From assembly GCA_017461565.1 (NCBI GenBank), contig JAFTXQ010000013.1, positions 62,001-126,000 on the forward strand: a stretch of DNA of 64,000 nucleotides, read 5' to 3'. The notes under the pieces were generated by a model. That model saw nothing but the letters and a program-made list of their open reading frames with translations, did no database searches and had not been told where the DNA came from. This document shows positions 53,093-60,943 of this stretch, one piece after another. This DNA is from Oscillospiraceae bacterium. GTDB taxonomy: Bacteria; Bacillota; Clostridia; Oscillospirales; Ruminococcaceae. The stretch's first letter is position 1, and every line of letters begins with the position of its first letter. A program made the translations under genes and the position numbers.

Positions 53093-53281
53093 TGTTTCCC
53101 ACCTCCTTTTTTATTTTATTACTATGTTACTTTAAGAAATGATCTTCTCCGTTACACAGCGTTTTTAAAGGTATCGTATTGATTTCTAATATGGTATTCG
53201 GGCACAATTTAAGGAGATAACGAAAGTGACAGACAACAATAATTATCGCAACAAAATGCAGAAACAGTAGATATAAAGAGC

Positions 53282-53308
53282 AATGCCGCTGTTTAATACA
53301 GCGGCATT
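53282..53308 (-). terminator. Hairpin after the kinase-linked regulator gene
   Basis: AATGCCGCTGT pairs with ACAGCGGCATT, 4 nt after the regulator's stop codon on the minus strand; the T-tract is weak. Confidence 0.6.
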
Positions 53309-53311
53309 AAA

Positions 53312-53740
53312 TTATGATGTCAGTATCTCAAACTCATTATCAAACAGGACCTCATTCACCGCAAAGATACTTTTGCTGTGAGTGACAGCGTGGATGATTA
53401 TCGCATCACGCTTGCTTCTTGCGTAGAGCGGAGAATATCCCGCCTGCCGCAGCAGCTTGTCCATATCATCAAGATCAAGCTGCAAGCTGAAGCCTACCGC
53501 TATCAGCTTGTCACGGGACGGCATACGCTTGCCAGCAAAGATCTGATAAGCATATATCCTGTTCAGTCCGCTGCGTGCAACTACCTTGGATTTTTTCAGC
53601 TCTCTTTCCTTGATTATGTTGCAGATATATTCGTGCAGAGTGATTTCGGTGAACTCCTGCTCATTCTGCTCGATGTAATGTTCGATCTTGCCGCTTTTGA
53701 TCTCATTAATCAGCTCGTCTGTTGTCTTTCCATGCGACAT
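53312..53740 (-). CDS. Kinase-linked HTH regulator (142 aa)
   Basis: Starts MSHGKTTDELINEIKSGKIE; GGGGAG lies 7 nt upstream, and a longer ORF to 53791 would span the promoter. An N-terminal acidic helix region (about residues 1-35) is followed by an XRE-like HTH (KKSKVVARSGLNRIYAYQIF, AGKRMPSRDKLIAVGFSL) and a C-terminal helical tail. Such regulators are repeatedly found next to Ser/Thr kinase genes in Firmicutes, as here. Transcribed from its own promoter that carries the palindrome also seen at 57152, implying autoregulation or cross-regulation. Confidence 0.82.
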   Translation of the reverse strand: MSHGKTTDELINEIKSGKIEHYIEQNEQEFTEITLHEYICNIIKERELKKSKVVARSGLNRIYAYQIFAGKRMPSRDKLIAVGFSLQLDLDDMDKLLRQAGYSPLYARSKRDAIIIHAVTHSKSIFAVNEVLFDNEFEILTS

Positions 53741-53762
53741 TCTATCACTCCCCTTCGATATA

Positions 53763-53804
53763 ATTATATCGTCTGTAAGGAAGCAAGTCAATTAGCTGTC
53801 AGCT
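53763..53804 (-). promoter_or_regulatory. Promoter plus AGCTGWCAGCT operator (copy 1)
   Basis: Minus-strand TTGACT (53786-53791) and TATAAT (53763-53768), spacer 17 bp. The palindrome AGCTGTCAGCT (53794-53804) lies 2 bp upstream of the -35 box. Copy 2 has the same geometry at 57121-57162. Confidence 0.75.
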
Positions 53805-53820
53805 TACAAACTGAGCTTTT

Positions 53821-55509
53821 TTACAGTTCAGCAAACAAGGAGATATCGTTATGGAAATATATTCGGTAATCTATTCCGCCGATGTCCGCGATCGCAACTT
53901 TCAGCTCTTTATCGTCTATCATTACAGTTTTATCCGTCCATACCAGTGAAGCGAGACCCTGCTCCAGCTCGTCAAATGGCATTCCTATCTGTGACATTCC
54001 CGATAACCATATACCCTCTGTACCTATGAGTCCAACAATGATATCGTCATCATTGACAATGAATTTAATATTTATATTATCGTATCCAATAAGCTTGTAG
54101 CCGTTATATTCCTCCAAGATATAGTCATCACCCATACCTGTTGTAAGCATCAACAGACGCTCACCTATAAGCGGCTCGCCATCAAATATATACTCAAAAT
54201 GTTCAGGACTTGAGAATGGATAGATATAGCTGTCCGACTTTTTAACTGCTATATCAAAGGACTTATTTTTAAAACCATCAGCAGAAATTGTAACACTGAT
54301 ATGCGGATCATCTCCGAATACCGCGGCATTCTTGAAGTCCAACACAAACTGCTCCTCCGAGAGAGCAGTATCACAAGCCCAGACAGCACCTGCATACATT
54401 CCGATGCCGTTCACATGATCCGTAAGCTCCACATTTTCAGAACTATAACCGTGGCCATGCAGAAGTATTCCATGCATCTCAAAAACAATTTTCAGGTCGT
54501 CCACTACAACGTTACTATTCTTACTCACTCTGAACAACAAAGCTGTATCAGGCATAGTGAAATCAACGAACTGCGCATCTGGATGATCGTACAGTATCCC
54601 ATAATAATTATCAAGAGGCCGTGCGTAACTAAATTCGACCTCTCCCTCGCCGTCGCTGAAATATTCGTTGCCGGTATCGTTCAACATATACTCCACCGTC
54701 ACCGGACTGATCATATCCACATCATACACAGCTTTACCTGTTATTTCTGACAAAGCCTTAGGTACATCGGCACAACTGAACAACCAGACTATTGCCGTTA
54801 TCAGCAGTGCCGAAACAACGCAACCCGTTATCTCACGACGATATGGATGAGAAATATCCTTTCGTAGTGCCTTGACTGTCTTATAACGTTTCTTAGGATC
54901 GAATTCAGTACAGCCATTTATTGCACGTCTGAGAGAACCGACCTCTCCCCTGCACAACTCCTTCAGCGTAACTCCCACCGAATAAATATCCGCACGATAA
55001 TCAGTCTCTGAAAATCCATACTGCTCGGGAGCCGCATAACCCTCCGTACCCAACAGACGGGTGTCCTTATCCTGGTTTCCATCATAGGATCTCGCAGCAT
55101 TAAAGTCTATAAGTTTGATTGTTCCCGCATCTGTCAGCATAATATTTGACGGCTTTATATCACGATGTATCAAACCGCTGTTATGTAGCTTTTCTAGTGT
55201 ATCGCACAGATAAAGGCCTATTGAGCGAACCTCATTACTTGTGAATTTTCTGCCGTATGCCATGATATCAGAAAGAGTATTACCATGAACATATTCCTCG
55301 ACAATCTCGATTTCGTTTCCAATATGTTCTGCATGATATATATCGGGAAGGCTGTCGCATTTAATAGCTTTCAGGCGCGTGAACATATCATACAGGCTGT
55401 CGCTGTATGGATAACGTTTTGATACGGCGCGTCTGCTGTCAAACAACTCAACGAGCCACACCTCGCCCTGGGCAGAGCTGCTGAGGAGCTTGATCTTTGT
55501 GTACTGCAT
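53821..55509 (-). CDS. Membrane Ser/Thr protein kinase
   Basis: 562 aa. Hanks-type kinase domain, residues 1-220: ATP-site Lys31 (AVSKRY), HRDIKPSN (115-122), DFN instead of DFG (135-137), GYAAPEQYG (158-165). A membrane helix at about 228-246 is followed by about 315 extracellular residues with no PASTA repeats. The kinase end is complete, so it is probably active despite the DFN variant. Own promoter at 55543-55571; the partner regulator gene is immediately downstream. Target unknown; the HTH regulator is the obvious candidate. Confidence 0.87.
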   Translation of the reverse strand: MQYTKIKLLSSSAQGEVWLVELFDSRRAVSKRYPYSDSLYDMFTRLKAIKCDSLPDIYHAEHIGNEIEIVEEYVHGNTLSDIMAYGRKFTSNEVRSIGLYLCDTLEKLHNSGLIHRDIKPSNIMLTDAGTIKLIDFNAARSYDGNQDKDTRLLGTEGYAAPEQYGFSETDYRADIYSVGVTLKELCRGEVGSLRRAINGCTEFDPKKRYKTVKALRKDISHPYRREITGCVVSALLITAIVWLFSCADVPKALSEITGKAVYDVDMISPVTVEYMLNDTGNEYFSDGEGEVEFSYARPLDNYYGILYDHPDAQFVDFTMPDTALLFRVSKNSNVVVDDLKIVFEMHGILLHGHGYSSENVELTDHVNGIGMYAGAVWACDTALSEEQFVLDFKNAAVFGDDPHISVTISADGFKNKSFDIAVKKSDSYIYPFSSPEHFEYIFDGEPLIGERLLMLTTGMGDDYILEEYNGYKLIGYDNINIKFIVNDDDIIVGLIGTEGIWLSGMSQIGMPFDELEQGLASLVWTDKTVMIDDKELKVAIADIGGIDYRIYFHNDISLFAEL

Positions 55510-55542
55510 GATATCACCGCTTTCTGTTGGAGTGTTTATTAT

Positions 55543-55571
55543 ATGGTAGCATATTTTTGTGGGTTTGGCAA
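55543..55571 (-). promoter_or_regulatory. Promoter of the kinase gene
   Basis: Minus-strand TTGCCA (55566-55571) and TACCAT (55543-55548), spacer 17 bp. An alternative TATAAT overlaps at 55538-55543. Confidence 0.5.
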
Positions 55572-55583
55572 GGGGAGTTGCTG

Positions 55584-55616
55584 AGAAAAAAGTATAGCCG
55601 CCTTGGTGAGGCGGCT
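55584..55616 (-). terminator. Terminator of the small-gene operon
   Basis: AGCCGCC pairs with GGCGGCT around TTGGTGA; on the minus strand it is followed by ATACTTTTTTC. Confidence 0.8.
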
Positions 55617-55623
55617 GTCATGA

Positions 55624-55830
55624 TTATACCTTCATCCTGAAGCTGTTGCAAAATTCTCCGCCTGTGCGGTTGCTACCTTTAAGGGTGCACTGACTTTTCA
55701 TTACATTGTCATACCACCACACGCCTGTAACGGCATTTATCGGTCTGATAGCCGAATTAGTGGGATCATACCAATATGTACAGAATGCGCATTTCTTTAG
55801 GTTTCGCATTTTGATGTTGGTTTCGGGCAT
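55624..55830 (-). CDS. Small Cys-rich protein (68 aa)
   Basis: Starts MPETNIKMRNLKKCAFCTYW at 55830; a TTG 21 nt further upstream is possible. Four cysteines (CAFC and two later) and several tryptophan/tyrosine residues suggest a small zinc-binding fold. Last gene of a minus-strand run of six tiny genes, directly before a terminator. Family not recognised. Confidence 0.6.
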   Translation of the reverse strand: MPETNIKMRNLKKCAFCTYWYDPTNSAIRPINAVTGVWWYDNVMKSQCTLKGSNRTGGEFCNSFRMKV

Positions 55831-55862
55831 AGTAACAATTCTCTCTTCCAATGAATAATTAA

Positions 55863-56009
55863 TTAAAATGCTACACCATGTTTAACAGTCCAGTGTTGTC
55901 CGCATTTTGGACATTGGGTATTACAATTGTCGCTTGCTGTGAAAACCTTGCCACAACCGCAACGAATTGTAACATTTTTAAAAAGAATAATTCTAAAATT
56001 TCCTAACAT
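55863..56009 (-). CDS. Small zinc-ribbon protein (48 aa)
   Basis: Starts MLGNFRIILFKNVTIRCGCG with AGGAGG 7 nt upstream. Pattern CGCGKVFTASDNC...CPKCGQ is a compact zinc ribbon. The stretch KVFTAS is shared with the frameshifted gene at 56839-56999, so the two are paralogues in one operon. Function unknown. Confidence 0.65.
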   Translation of the reverse strand: MLGNFRIILFKNVTIRCGCGKVFTASDNCNTQCPKCGQHWTVKHGVAF

Positions 56010-56055
56010 GATATTTCCTCCTTAATTGCATTGATATAATTCGGATAACTAAAAG

Positions 56056-56256
56056 TTATCTCTTGTTGGAATCCTTTCCCCGCAAATCTTTTAACGAACT
56101 TTCAAATTCAGCAAACTGATCTCTCTGCTCCTGAGAATAGCGATTATCTCTTGAATATTTATGAGCATCGGATTCCAAACTGTCTAACATTGCATTGCCC
56201 ACACCTTTTGCAATATGACCTGCCGCTTTACCAAATTTATCCCAAAAATCGCTCAT
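56056..56256 (-). CDS. Small charged protein (66 aa)
   Basis: Starts MSDFWDKFGKAAGHIAKGVG; AAAGGGGGTG lies upstream. The amphipathic N-terminal helix with Gly/Ala pattern is followed by a highly charged tail (SRDNRYSQEQRDQFAEFESS). The N-terminus resembles membrane-associating or pore-forming peptides, but this is only a composition argument. 21 nt after the HNH gene. Confidence 0.55.
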   Translation of the reverse strand: MSDFWDKFGKAAGHIAKGVGNAMLDSLESDAHKYSRDNRYSQEQRDQFAEFESSLKDLRGKDSNKR

Positions 56257-56277
56257 TATTTCACCCCCTTTTGATTA

Positions 56278-56544
56278 TTAGTATTTATTCGGATTTCTCC
56301 TGATTTCATTGTCAAGATAATCCGCGATACTGTCATCCATAGAATCTCGCTTCGAACGATTGCAATGTCTGCACATGCATTGAAGATTATCAATTTCATC
56401 CGTGCCACCACAGCTTTGCGGTAAAATGTGATCTATATCAACATCTCCCTTTCGAAAGTTTCGCCCACATCTTACGCAAGTGTACCAACCATGGTTGGAT
56501 CTATTTGCGGGATCCTTGAAAAATTTGTCTCTATATCCCATCAT
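56278..56544 (-). CDS. HNH endonuclease (88 aa)
   Basis: Zinc pairs CVRC and CMCRHC frame the HNH motif DIDHILPQSCGGTDEIDNLQ, with the final N in CRHCNRSKRD. Full single-domain length. It lies in the middle of the tiny-gene operon (9 nt after the membrane gene). Comparable stand-alone HNH genes occur in phages, restriction systems and toxins; without a fused recognition domain its target is unclear. Confidence 0.88.
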   Translation of the reverse strand: MMGYRDKFFKDPANRSNHGWYTCVRCGRNFRKGDVDIDHILPQSCGGTDEIDNLQCMCRHCNRSKRDSMDDSIADYLDNEIRRNPNKY

Positions 56545-56553
56545 TCACCTTCT

Positions 56554-56805
56554 TTAAATAATCGAAACAATTATTAGGAATGCAATTATTCCGATGATAA
56601 CACATGTTCCTTTGTGCTCACTTATCCAGTCCAATACATTAGCAATAGAACTCAGGTTTTTTACTAAACCAAATCCCATGACCAACTCATCAACCAAGGG
56701 AACAGAATCAGGAAGGAGAAGATTTCCAATAAAAATTATAAGCTGCACGGGTGCAGGCACTACAAGATATATCAGTAGTATAGCAATAAATATTATCAAT
56801 CCCAT
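56554..56805 (-). CDS. Small membrane protein, two helices (83 aa)
   Basis: Hydrophobic helix at residues 2-30 (GLIIFIAILLIYLVVPAPVQ), a short loop with helix VDELVMGFGLVKNLSSIANV, and a C-terminal helix (CVIIGIIAFLIIVSII). GGAG before the ATG. Immediately upstream of the HNH gene in the operon. Function unknown; an effector or anchor is possible. Confidence 0.6.
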   Translation of the reverse strand: MGLIIFIAILLIYLVVPAPVQLIIFIGNLLLPDSVPLVDELVMGFGLVKNLSSIANVLDWISEHKGTCVIIGIIAFLIIVSII

Positions 56806-56838
56806 TGGAACACTCCTCTTAATTATGACATCCGATCA

Positions 56839-56999
56839 TTACTTGATTTTTCCTGGCTCGCTACGGGGTATATTTCCCTTGCTGTCAACGGAAATCTGAG
56901 CTTTACAATTCGGATTTCTGCAAGTTGTTCCACTTCCGCAGCTTGCTGTAAAAAAGTTCCACAATATGGACATTGTACAGTTACCGAAAATGTTGGCAC
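56839..56999 (-). pseudogene. Zinc-ribbon gene with a frameshift in a T6 run
   Basis: Reading starts at GTG 56999 (AAGGAAGGAG immediately upstream): MPTFSVTVQCPYCGT. At the run of six T (plus-strand A-run 56950-56955) the frame must shift by one base to continue as FFTASCGSGTTCRNPNC...EPGKIK, which ends at 56839 and matches the KVFTAS motif of the paralogue 55863-56009. Either a 1-nt deletion, a sequencing error, or programmed slippage on the homopolymer. First gene after the operator-promoter at 57121-57162. Confidence 0.6.
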
Positions 57000-57120
57000 C
57001 TCCTTCCTTATATTTCAGCAAGGATTGCCTTATTTCAATACTATTATATATTACAAATAATCTCTTTTGGTCAGCTCCTAGCTTACAATATTGTTGATAA
57101 GTCACAAATGATGTAACTAT

Positions 57121-57162
57121 ATTATAAGTCATATTAGACTTAAAGTCAATAAGCTGACAGCT
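57121..57162 (-). promoter_or_regulatory. Promoter plus AGCTGWCAGCT operator (copy 2)
   Basis: Minus-strand TTGACT (57144-57149) and TATAAT (57121-57126), spacer 17 bp. The palindrome AGCTGACAGCT (57152-57162) is 2 bp upstream of the -35 box. Drives the tiny-gene operon. Architecture identical to 53763-53804. Confidence 0.75.
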
Positions 57163-57169
57163 TACAAGT

Positions 57170-57175
57170 TATAAT
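57170..57175 (+). promoter_or_regulatory. -10 box for the divergent XRE gene
   Basis: TATAAT on the plus strand, 35 bp before the XRE start. The palindrome lies where a -35 box would be and no good -35 is seen, so the promoter may be controlled by the operator. Confidence 0.45.
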
Positions 57176-57210
57176 ATCTACATAACTACCAAAATTAAGG
57201 AGGGATTATT

Positions 57211-57447
57211 ATAGAAAAGTACAACACAAGATTAAAGGATCTGCGCGAAGACCATGATCTGACACAGGCTCAGGTCGCTGAGATCATTGGCACATCCCAG
57301 CAGCACTATGGCAAGTACGAAAACGGGAGGATAATAATACCCTTTGACAGAGTTATCACACTTGCTGAGTACTACAATGTCAGCCTAGATTATATCGCAG
57401 GATTTACAAACAGCCCGAACCACATCAAGAAATCAGATAAAAAATAA
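57211..57447 (+). CDS. XRE-family regulator with non-AUG start (78 aa)
   Basis: A complete HTH_3 protein: LREDHDLTQAQVAEIIGTSQ, QHYGKYENGRI, then RVITLAEYYNVSLDYIAG. AAGGAGG (57197-57203) is 7 nt before ATA 57211, with an ATT at 57208; there is no ATG, GTG or TTG in the right place. Either ATA/ATT is used, or a former ATG has mutated and the protein is poorly made. Divergent from the tiny-gene operon across the shared operator; convergent with hsdR2 across repeat B. Easily missed by gene callers. Confidence 0.7.
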   Translation: MEKYNTRLKDLREDHDLTQAQVAEIIGTSQQHYGKYENGRIIIPFDRVITLAEYYNVSLDYIAGFTNSPNHIKKSDKK

Positions 57448-57486
57448 TGCCCGATGCGAGGTCGGGCATTTCTGCTAAGCAAACAG

Positions 57487-57603
57487 TGTTCATAAAACGA
57501 ACGTTTTACGGACAAAATTTTATCCCCTGAAATCAAGGCGATTTCAGGGGATTCTTCGTTCGGAAACCCGTTCGTAAATCTATGTTCGGGAAAGGGACGT
57601 TTT
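57487..57603 (-). repeat. Structured ~118-bp repeat, copy B
   Basis: Reverse complement of 33146-33263 with few differences. The central stem ATCCCCTGAAATC/GATTTCAGGGGAT is identical, with flanking ACGAACG and CGTTCG arms. It lies between the XRE gene and the convergent hsdR2, 10 bp past the hsdR2 stop. Confidence 0.85.
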
Positions 57604-57613
57604 GCGGACACGA

Positions 57614-60600
57614 TCACGCTGCCGTCAGCGCATTAGCATTGATAGACTTAATAACCTTCATAATATCCATCCAGATAACCGTATTCTCCGCAAACAAGTC
57701 AGCCACATCACCCTTATCGGTGAACGGAGCCTCCTGAAGTACAGAAATGTCTTTCATCATACCATTTTGAACGATGTAGTTGATTATCTGATTTACAAAA
57801 TAAATCTGCCTGTCATCAAGATTTACATCGTTTAGGTACTTTGAAAATGCTTCCTTTGCAGAATTCATATCTAGGCCAACGATCTCACGTACCAACTCAC
57901 CAAGAGGTTTGTCCTGATACTCACTCTGATAATCCTCCTTTGAGCCAAGCTCTGACCAGAGAATCTTTTCTAGCTCATCGATATCTGCGTGAGTAAGCGG
58001 CTGATTTGTATGCAGCTTTGCTATTACCTCGTTATCCATGTGCTGACGGATATAGTGGTTTACCTTCATCCTGTAATTCTCAAGGTCATTGCTGCTGAGA
58101 TCGGATTCCTTCCACTCCATCGAAAGGATATCATCATCAAAGTTAGTCACATACACAGGGTTTTCCTTGATAGGAATGTACTTTATCAGATCACGGAGCT
58201 TTTCTCTGATTGCCTCAAATTCATTTATACCGGCCGTTTCTATATATGTAGTATTAAGAATCTGATTGATAAACTCTTTCTGTGCATTTACCGCAGGAAT
58301 AGTGCCGACCTTTGCCACAGCACGCACCTTTCCCATAAGATCACCTATGCCACGGGTGTACTTATTGCCTGTAATGTAACCAAGCTCTATTGCATACATC
58401 AGTGCATCGAAACGCACCGCACATATTTCGTCCTCGTAGGGAAGTATCAGCGGAGCAATCTCTGTTTCGAGCTGCTGAAGATCCATCGGAACAAGCGAAT
58501 CAAAGCTCTTTCTGTCTGAATAAAGCTCCACATATCTGAGGTGCTGTTTAACTGCGAAATTATCCTTGTTCAGCTCCTTGACCTTGCTGATGATATCATC
58601 GATGAACTCGTTTCTGAATGCGATAAGCTCCTCGGTCTGATACGCAAGATCCTGCAACTTATAGACCATCTGTGTTTTCAGATTGAAGATACGCTGCTGA
58701 ACTGAAAGCGTAGTAGGAACCTCTCTGCCCTTATCATTCAAACGGAAGAACTCAAAGTTTCCGCAGAAATCAAAAATATAGAACTTGTCCTTATCCGCAC
58801 CGTCAAGAAGTTCGGGGCACAGTCTTGTTCCTCTGCCTATCATCTGCCAGAACTTCGCCTTGCTGAGCACCTTCTTGAAGAAAACGAGATTAACGACCTC
58901 AGGAACATCAATTCCCGTATCCATCATATCAACTGAAACAACGATCTGCGGCATTTTCTTCGCGTCGGAGAACTCGTCGATAAGGCTCTGAGAATATTTC
59001 GTCTGATTGTCAATAACACGGCAGAAGCCATTTTTGTACTTCGGGTATTCTTTTCCGAATATCTCGCATATCTTCTCAGCGTGCTTGTGGCTCTTTGCAA
59101 AAATGATGGTCTTGCCTATCTTGTTGCCATAATCCACCTTGATGCCCTTTTCCATAAGGATAGAAAGTACCTGCTTGATTGTGTCTACATTGAAGATACG
59201 ATTATTCAGCTCGGAGCTGTCGATAGCTTCGGGAATCTCGCCGTCCTCGGTGACAAAAAGCTCCTCATAAGCAGCCTTGTCCTCGTCGGACAGATCATCG
59301 TAGACAATGCCCTGCTCCATCAGCTTCAGCGATGTCTCCACTGTCATAAAGTCCACAAGATAGCCGTCCTGCACCGCCTGAGCAAGCTCATAGCCGTATG
59401 TCGGAACTCCGCTTTCAAGCTCGAATATTCCATAAGTATTCTTATCGATCTCATCCTTGGGTGTTGCGGTAAGTCCCACAAGATGAGCGTCAAAGTAGTT
59501 GAAAATATCCCTGTATTTGTTGTAGATACTACGGTGAGCCTCGTCGCACACGATCAGGTCAAAATGTCCCACGGTGTACAGCTTGCCGCCGTTTTCGTCC
59601 TTGGTTTCGTCGATGCAGTTCATCATCGTCTGATAGGTGGAGAACACGCCTCTTGCGTTGTAGTTCGCCTTATCCTCGCAGAGATTCACCACCGAGAGAT
59701 TAGGCAGCAGATTCACAAACGCACGCTTTGCCTGAGTTACAAGGCTGGTGCGGTCAGCAAGGAACAGCACATTCTTCACCCAGCCGTGACGGATAAGCAC
59801 ATCCACGATTGAGATAACCGTTCTCGTCTTGCCCGAGCCTGTCGCCATGACCAGCAGAGCCTTTCTGCGGTTCTCATCATCGAAAGCACGGCAGACAGCC
59901 TTGATTGCCTCTTTCTGATAATAGCGTCCTGAAATATCATCGTTAATGCGGACATTATCAAGACGGCTGCGCATAGTCAGCTTGTTGAACTCCTTTTCAA
60001 GGTCACGCTTGGAGTAAACTCCGCTAACTCTGTGCTCAGGATAATAGTTGTCGTTCCATATCTTAGTATCAAAGCCGTTGGTGAGGAAGATTATCGGGCG
60101 TCTGCCGAACTTCTTCTCCAGCATATCCGCATACAGCTTCGCCTGCTGACGACCTACCGCCACATCAACGCAGGTCTTTTTCGCCTCGATAACAGCAAGC
60201 GGCTTGCCATCGTCACCGAAAAGCACATAATCAGCATAGCCGAGACCGCTCTGGTTGGGCATTCCCTCGACTTCATACTCGTTTATCCAGTCCTTGCCCT
60301 CTGTCCAGCCGGCATCTGCAAGCATCGTGTCAATGTAGATCTTGCGGGTCTTGTACTCGGAGAGGTCGATCGGCTTTTCCACATAGGTTGGAGCCTGCTC
60401 CTGTCGCCTCTGGGTGAGTTGCTCACGCAGAGCCTCATTCTCCGTCTTCAGCTTTTCAAGTGAAAGCTCGTAATCGACAGGCTTTACAGGTTCAGCAGGA
60501 ACGGCTTTCAGCAGATCGGCATTAAATTTCTGCTCGGTATATTCAGCGGCATAGCAGTATGCGACCTCATCAAGAAAATAGAACAAATGCTCCAGCGCAA

Positions 60601-60925
60601 GCTGTGCCTGCTCGGGCTTTATCTTCTTTGAGGTATGCGCCGCTGTATTTCCTACGGTTCTGATGAATTCCAGCCGCCTTGACATAGTATCGCCAACAAG
60701 GTCTTTGAAATCAGGTACATTGATAAGGCTGACGAAGTTATCCTGATACGGCTTTTCAAGCGCAGCATCAACGGAATACATCCACTTTACCGCAAACTCC
60801 GCCGCCTTTCTTACATTGAGCGCACAGGCAGCCGCGTCGATATTGTATAGCTTTTCGGCAACTATTGCAGCGTCAGCAAAGCTGTCGAACTGCGGCTCGT
60901 TTTTCAGGAAATCGAAGTTGGTCAT
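57614..60925 (-). CDS. hsdR: Type I restriction R subunit without M or S partners nearby
   Basis: 1103 aa. N-terminal DUF4145-like domain (about residues 1-140), coiled coil (SLEKLKTENEALREQLTQRR), nuclease YADYVLFGDDGKPLAVIEAKK, motor with VMATGSGKTRT, VCDEAHRSI and GLTATPKDE, then an EcoEI-type C-terminal domain. Full length and intact. Different subfamily from the hsdR at 30135. No hsdM or hsdS on either side in this window: upstream is a RES-domain gene, then prophage. AGGAG precedes the ATG. Confidence 0.93.
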   Translation of the reverse strand: MTNFDFLKNEPQFDSFADAAIVAEKLYNIDAAACALNVRKAAEFAVKWMYSVDAALEKPYQDNFVSLINVPDFKDLVGDTMSRRLEFIRTVGNTAAHTSKKIKPEQAQLALEHLFYFLDEVAYCYAAEYTEQKFNADLLKAVPAEPVKPVDYELSLEKLKTENEALREQLTQRRQEQAPTYVEKPIDLSEYKTRKIYIDTMLADAGWTEGKDWINEYEVEGMPNQSGLGYADYVLFGDDGKPLAVIEAKKTCVDVAVGRQQAKLYADMLEKKFGRRPIIFLTNGFDTKIWNDNYYPEHRVSGVYSKRDLEKEFNKLTMRSRLDNVRINDDISGRYYQKEAIKAVCRAFDDENRRKALLVMATGSGKTRTVISIVDVLIRHGWVKNVLFLADRTSLVTQAKRAFVNLLPNLSVVNLCEDKANYNARGVFSTYQTMMNCIDETKDENGGKLYTVGHFDLIVCDEAHRSIYNKYRDIFNYFDAHLVGLTATPKDEIDKNTYGIFELESGVPTYGYELAQAVQDGYLVDFMTVETSLKLMEQGIVYDDLSDEDKAAYEELFVTEDGEIPEAIDSSELNNRIFNVDTIKQVLSILMEKGIKVDYGNKIGKTIIFAKSHKHAEKICEIFGKEYPKYKNGFCRVIDNQTKYSQSLIDEFSDAKKMPQIVVSVDMMDTGIDVPEVVNLVFFKKVLSKAKFWQMIGRGTRLCPELLDGADKDKFYIFDFCGNFEFFRLNDKGREVPTTLSVQQRIFNLKTQMVYKLQDLAYQTEELIAFRNEFIDDIISKVKELNKDNFAVKQHLRYVELYSDRKSFDSLVPMDLQQLETEIAPLILPYEDEICAVRFDALMYAIELGYITGNKYTRGIGDLMGKVRAVAKVGTIPAVNAQKEFINQILNTTYIETAGINEFEAIREKLRDLIKYIPIKENPVYVTNFDDDILSMEWKESDLSSNDLENYRMKVNHYIRQHMDNEVIAKLHTNQPLTHADIDELEKILWSELGSKEDYQSEYQDKPLGELVREIVGLDMNSAKEAFSKYLNDVNLDDRQIYFVNQIINYIVQNGMMKDISVLQEAPFTDKGDVADLFAENTVIWMDIMKVIKSINANALTAA

Positions 60926-60943
60926 TTTGTCACTCCTGTCAAG

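Noticed and set aside
53236-53280. 14-codon GTG-start frame with AAGGAG upstream
   Set aside because: Too short and without similarity or terminator; insufficient support.
57017-57132. ATG at 57132 as start of the zinc-ribbon gene
   Set aside because: It overlaps the -10/-35 promoter elements and lacks a ribosome binding site; the paralogue comparison supports GTG 56999.
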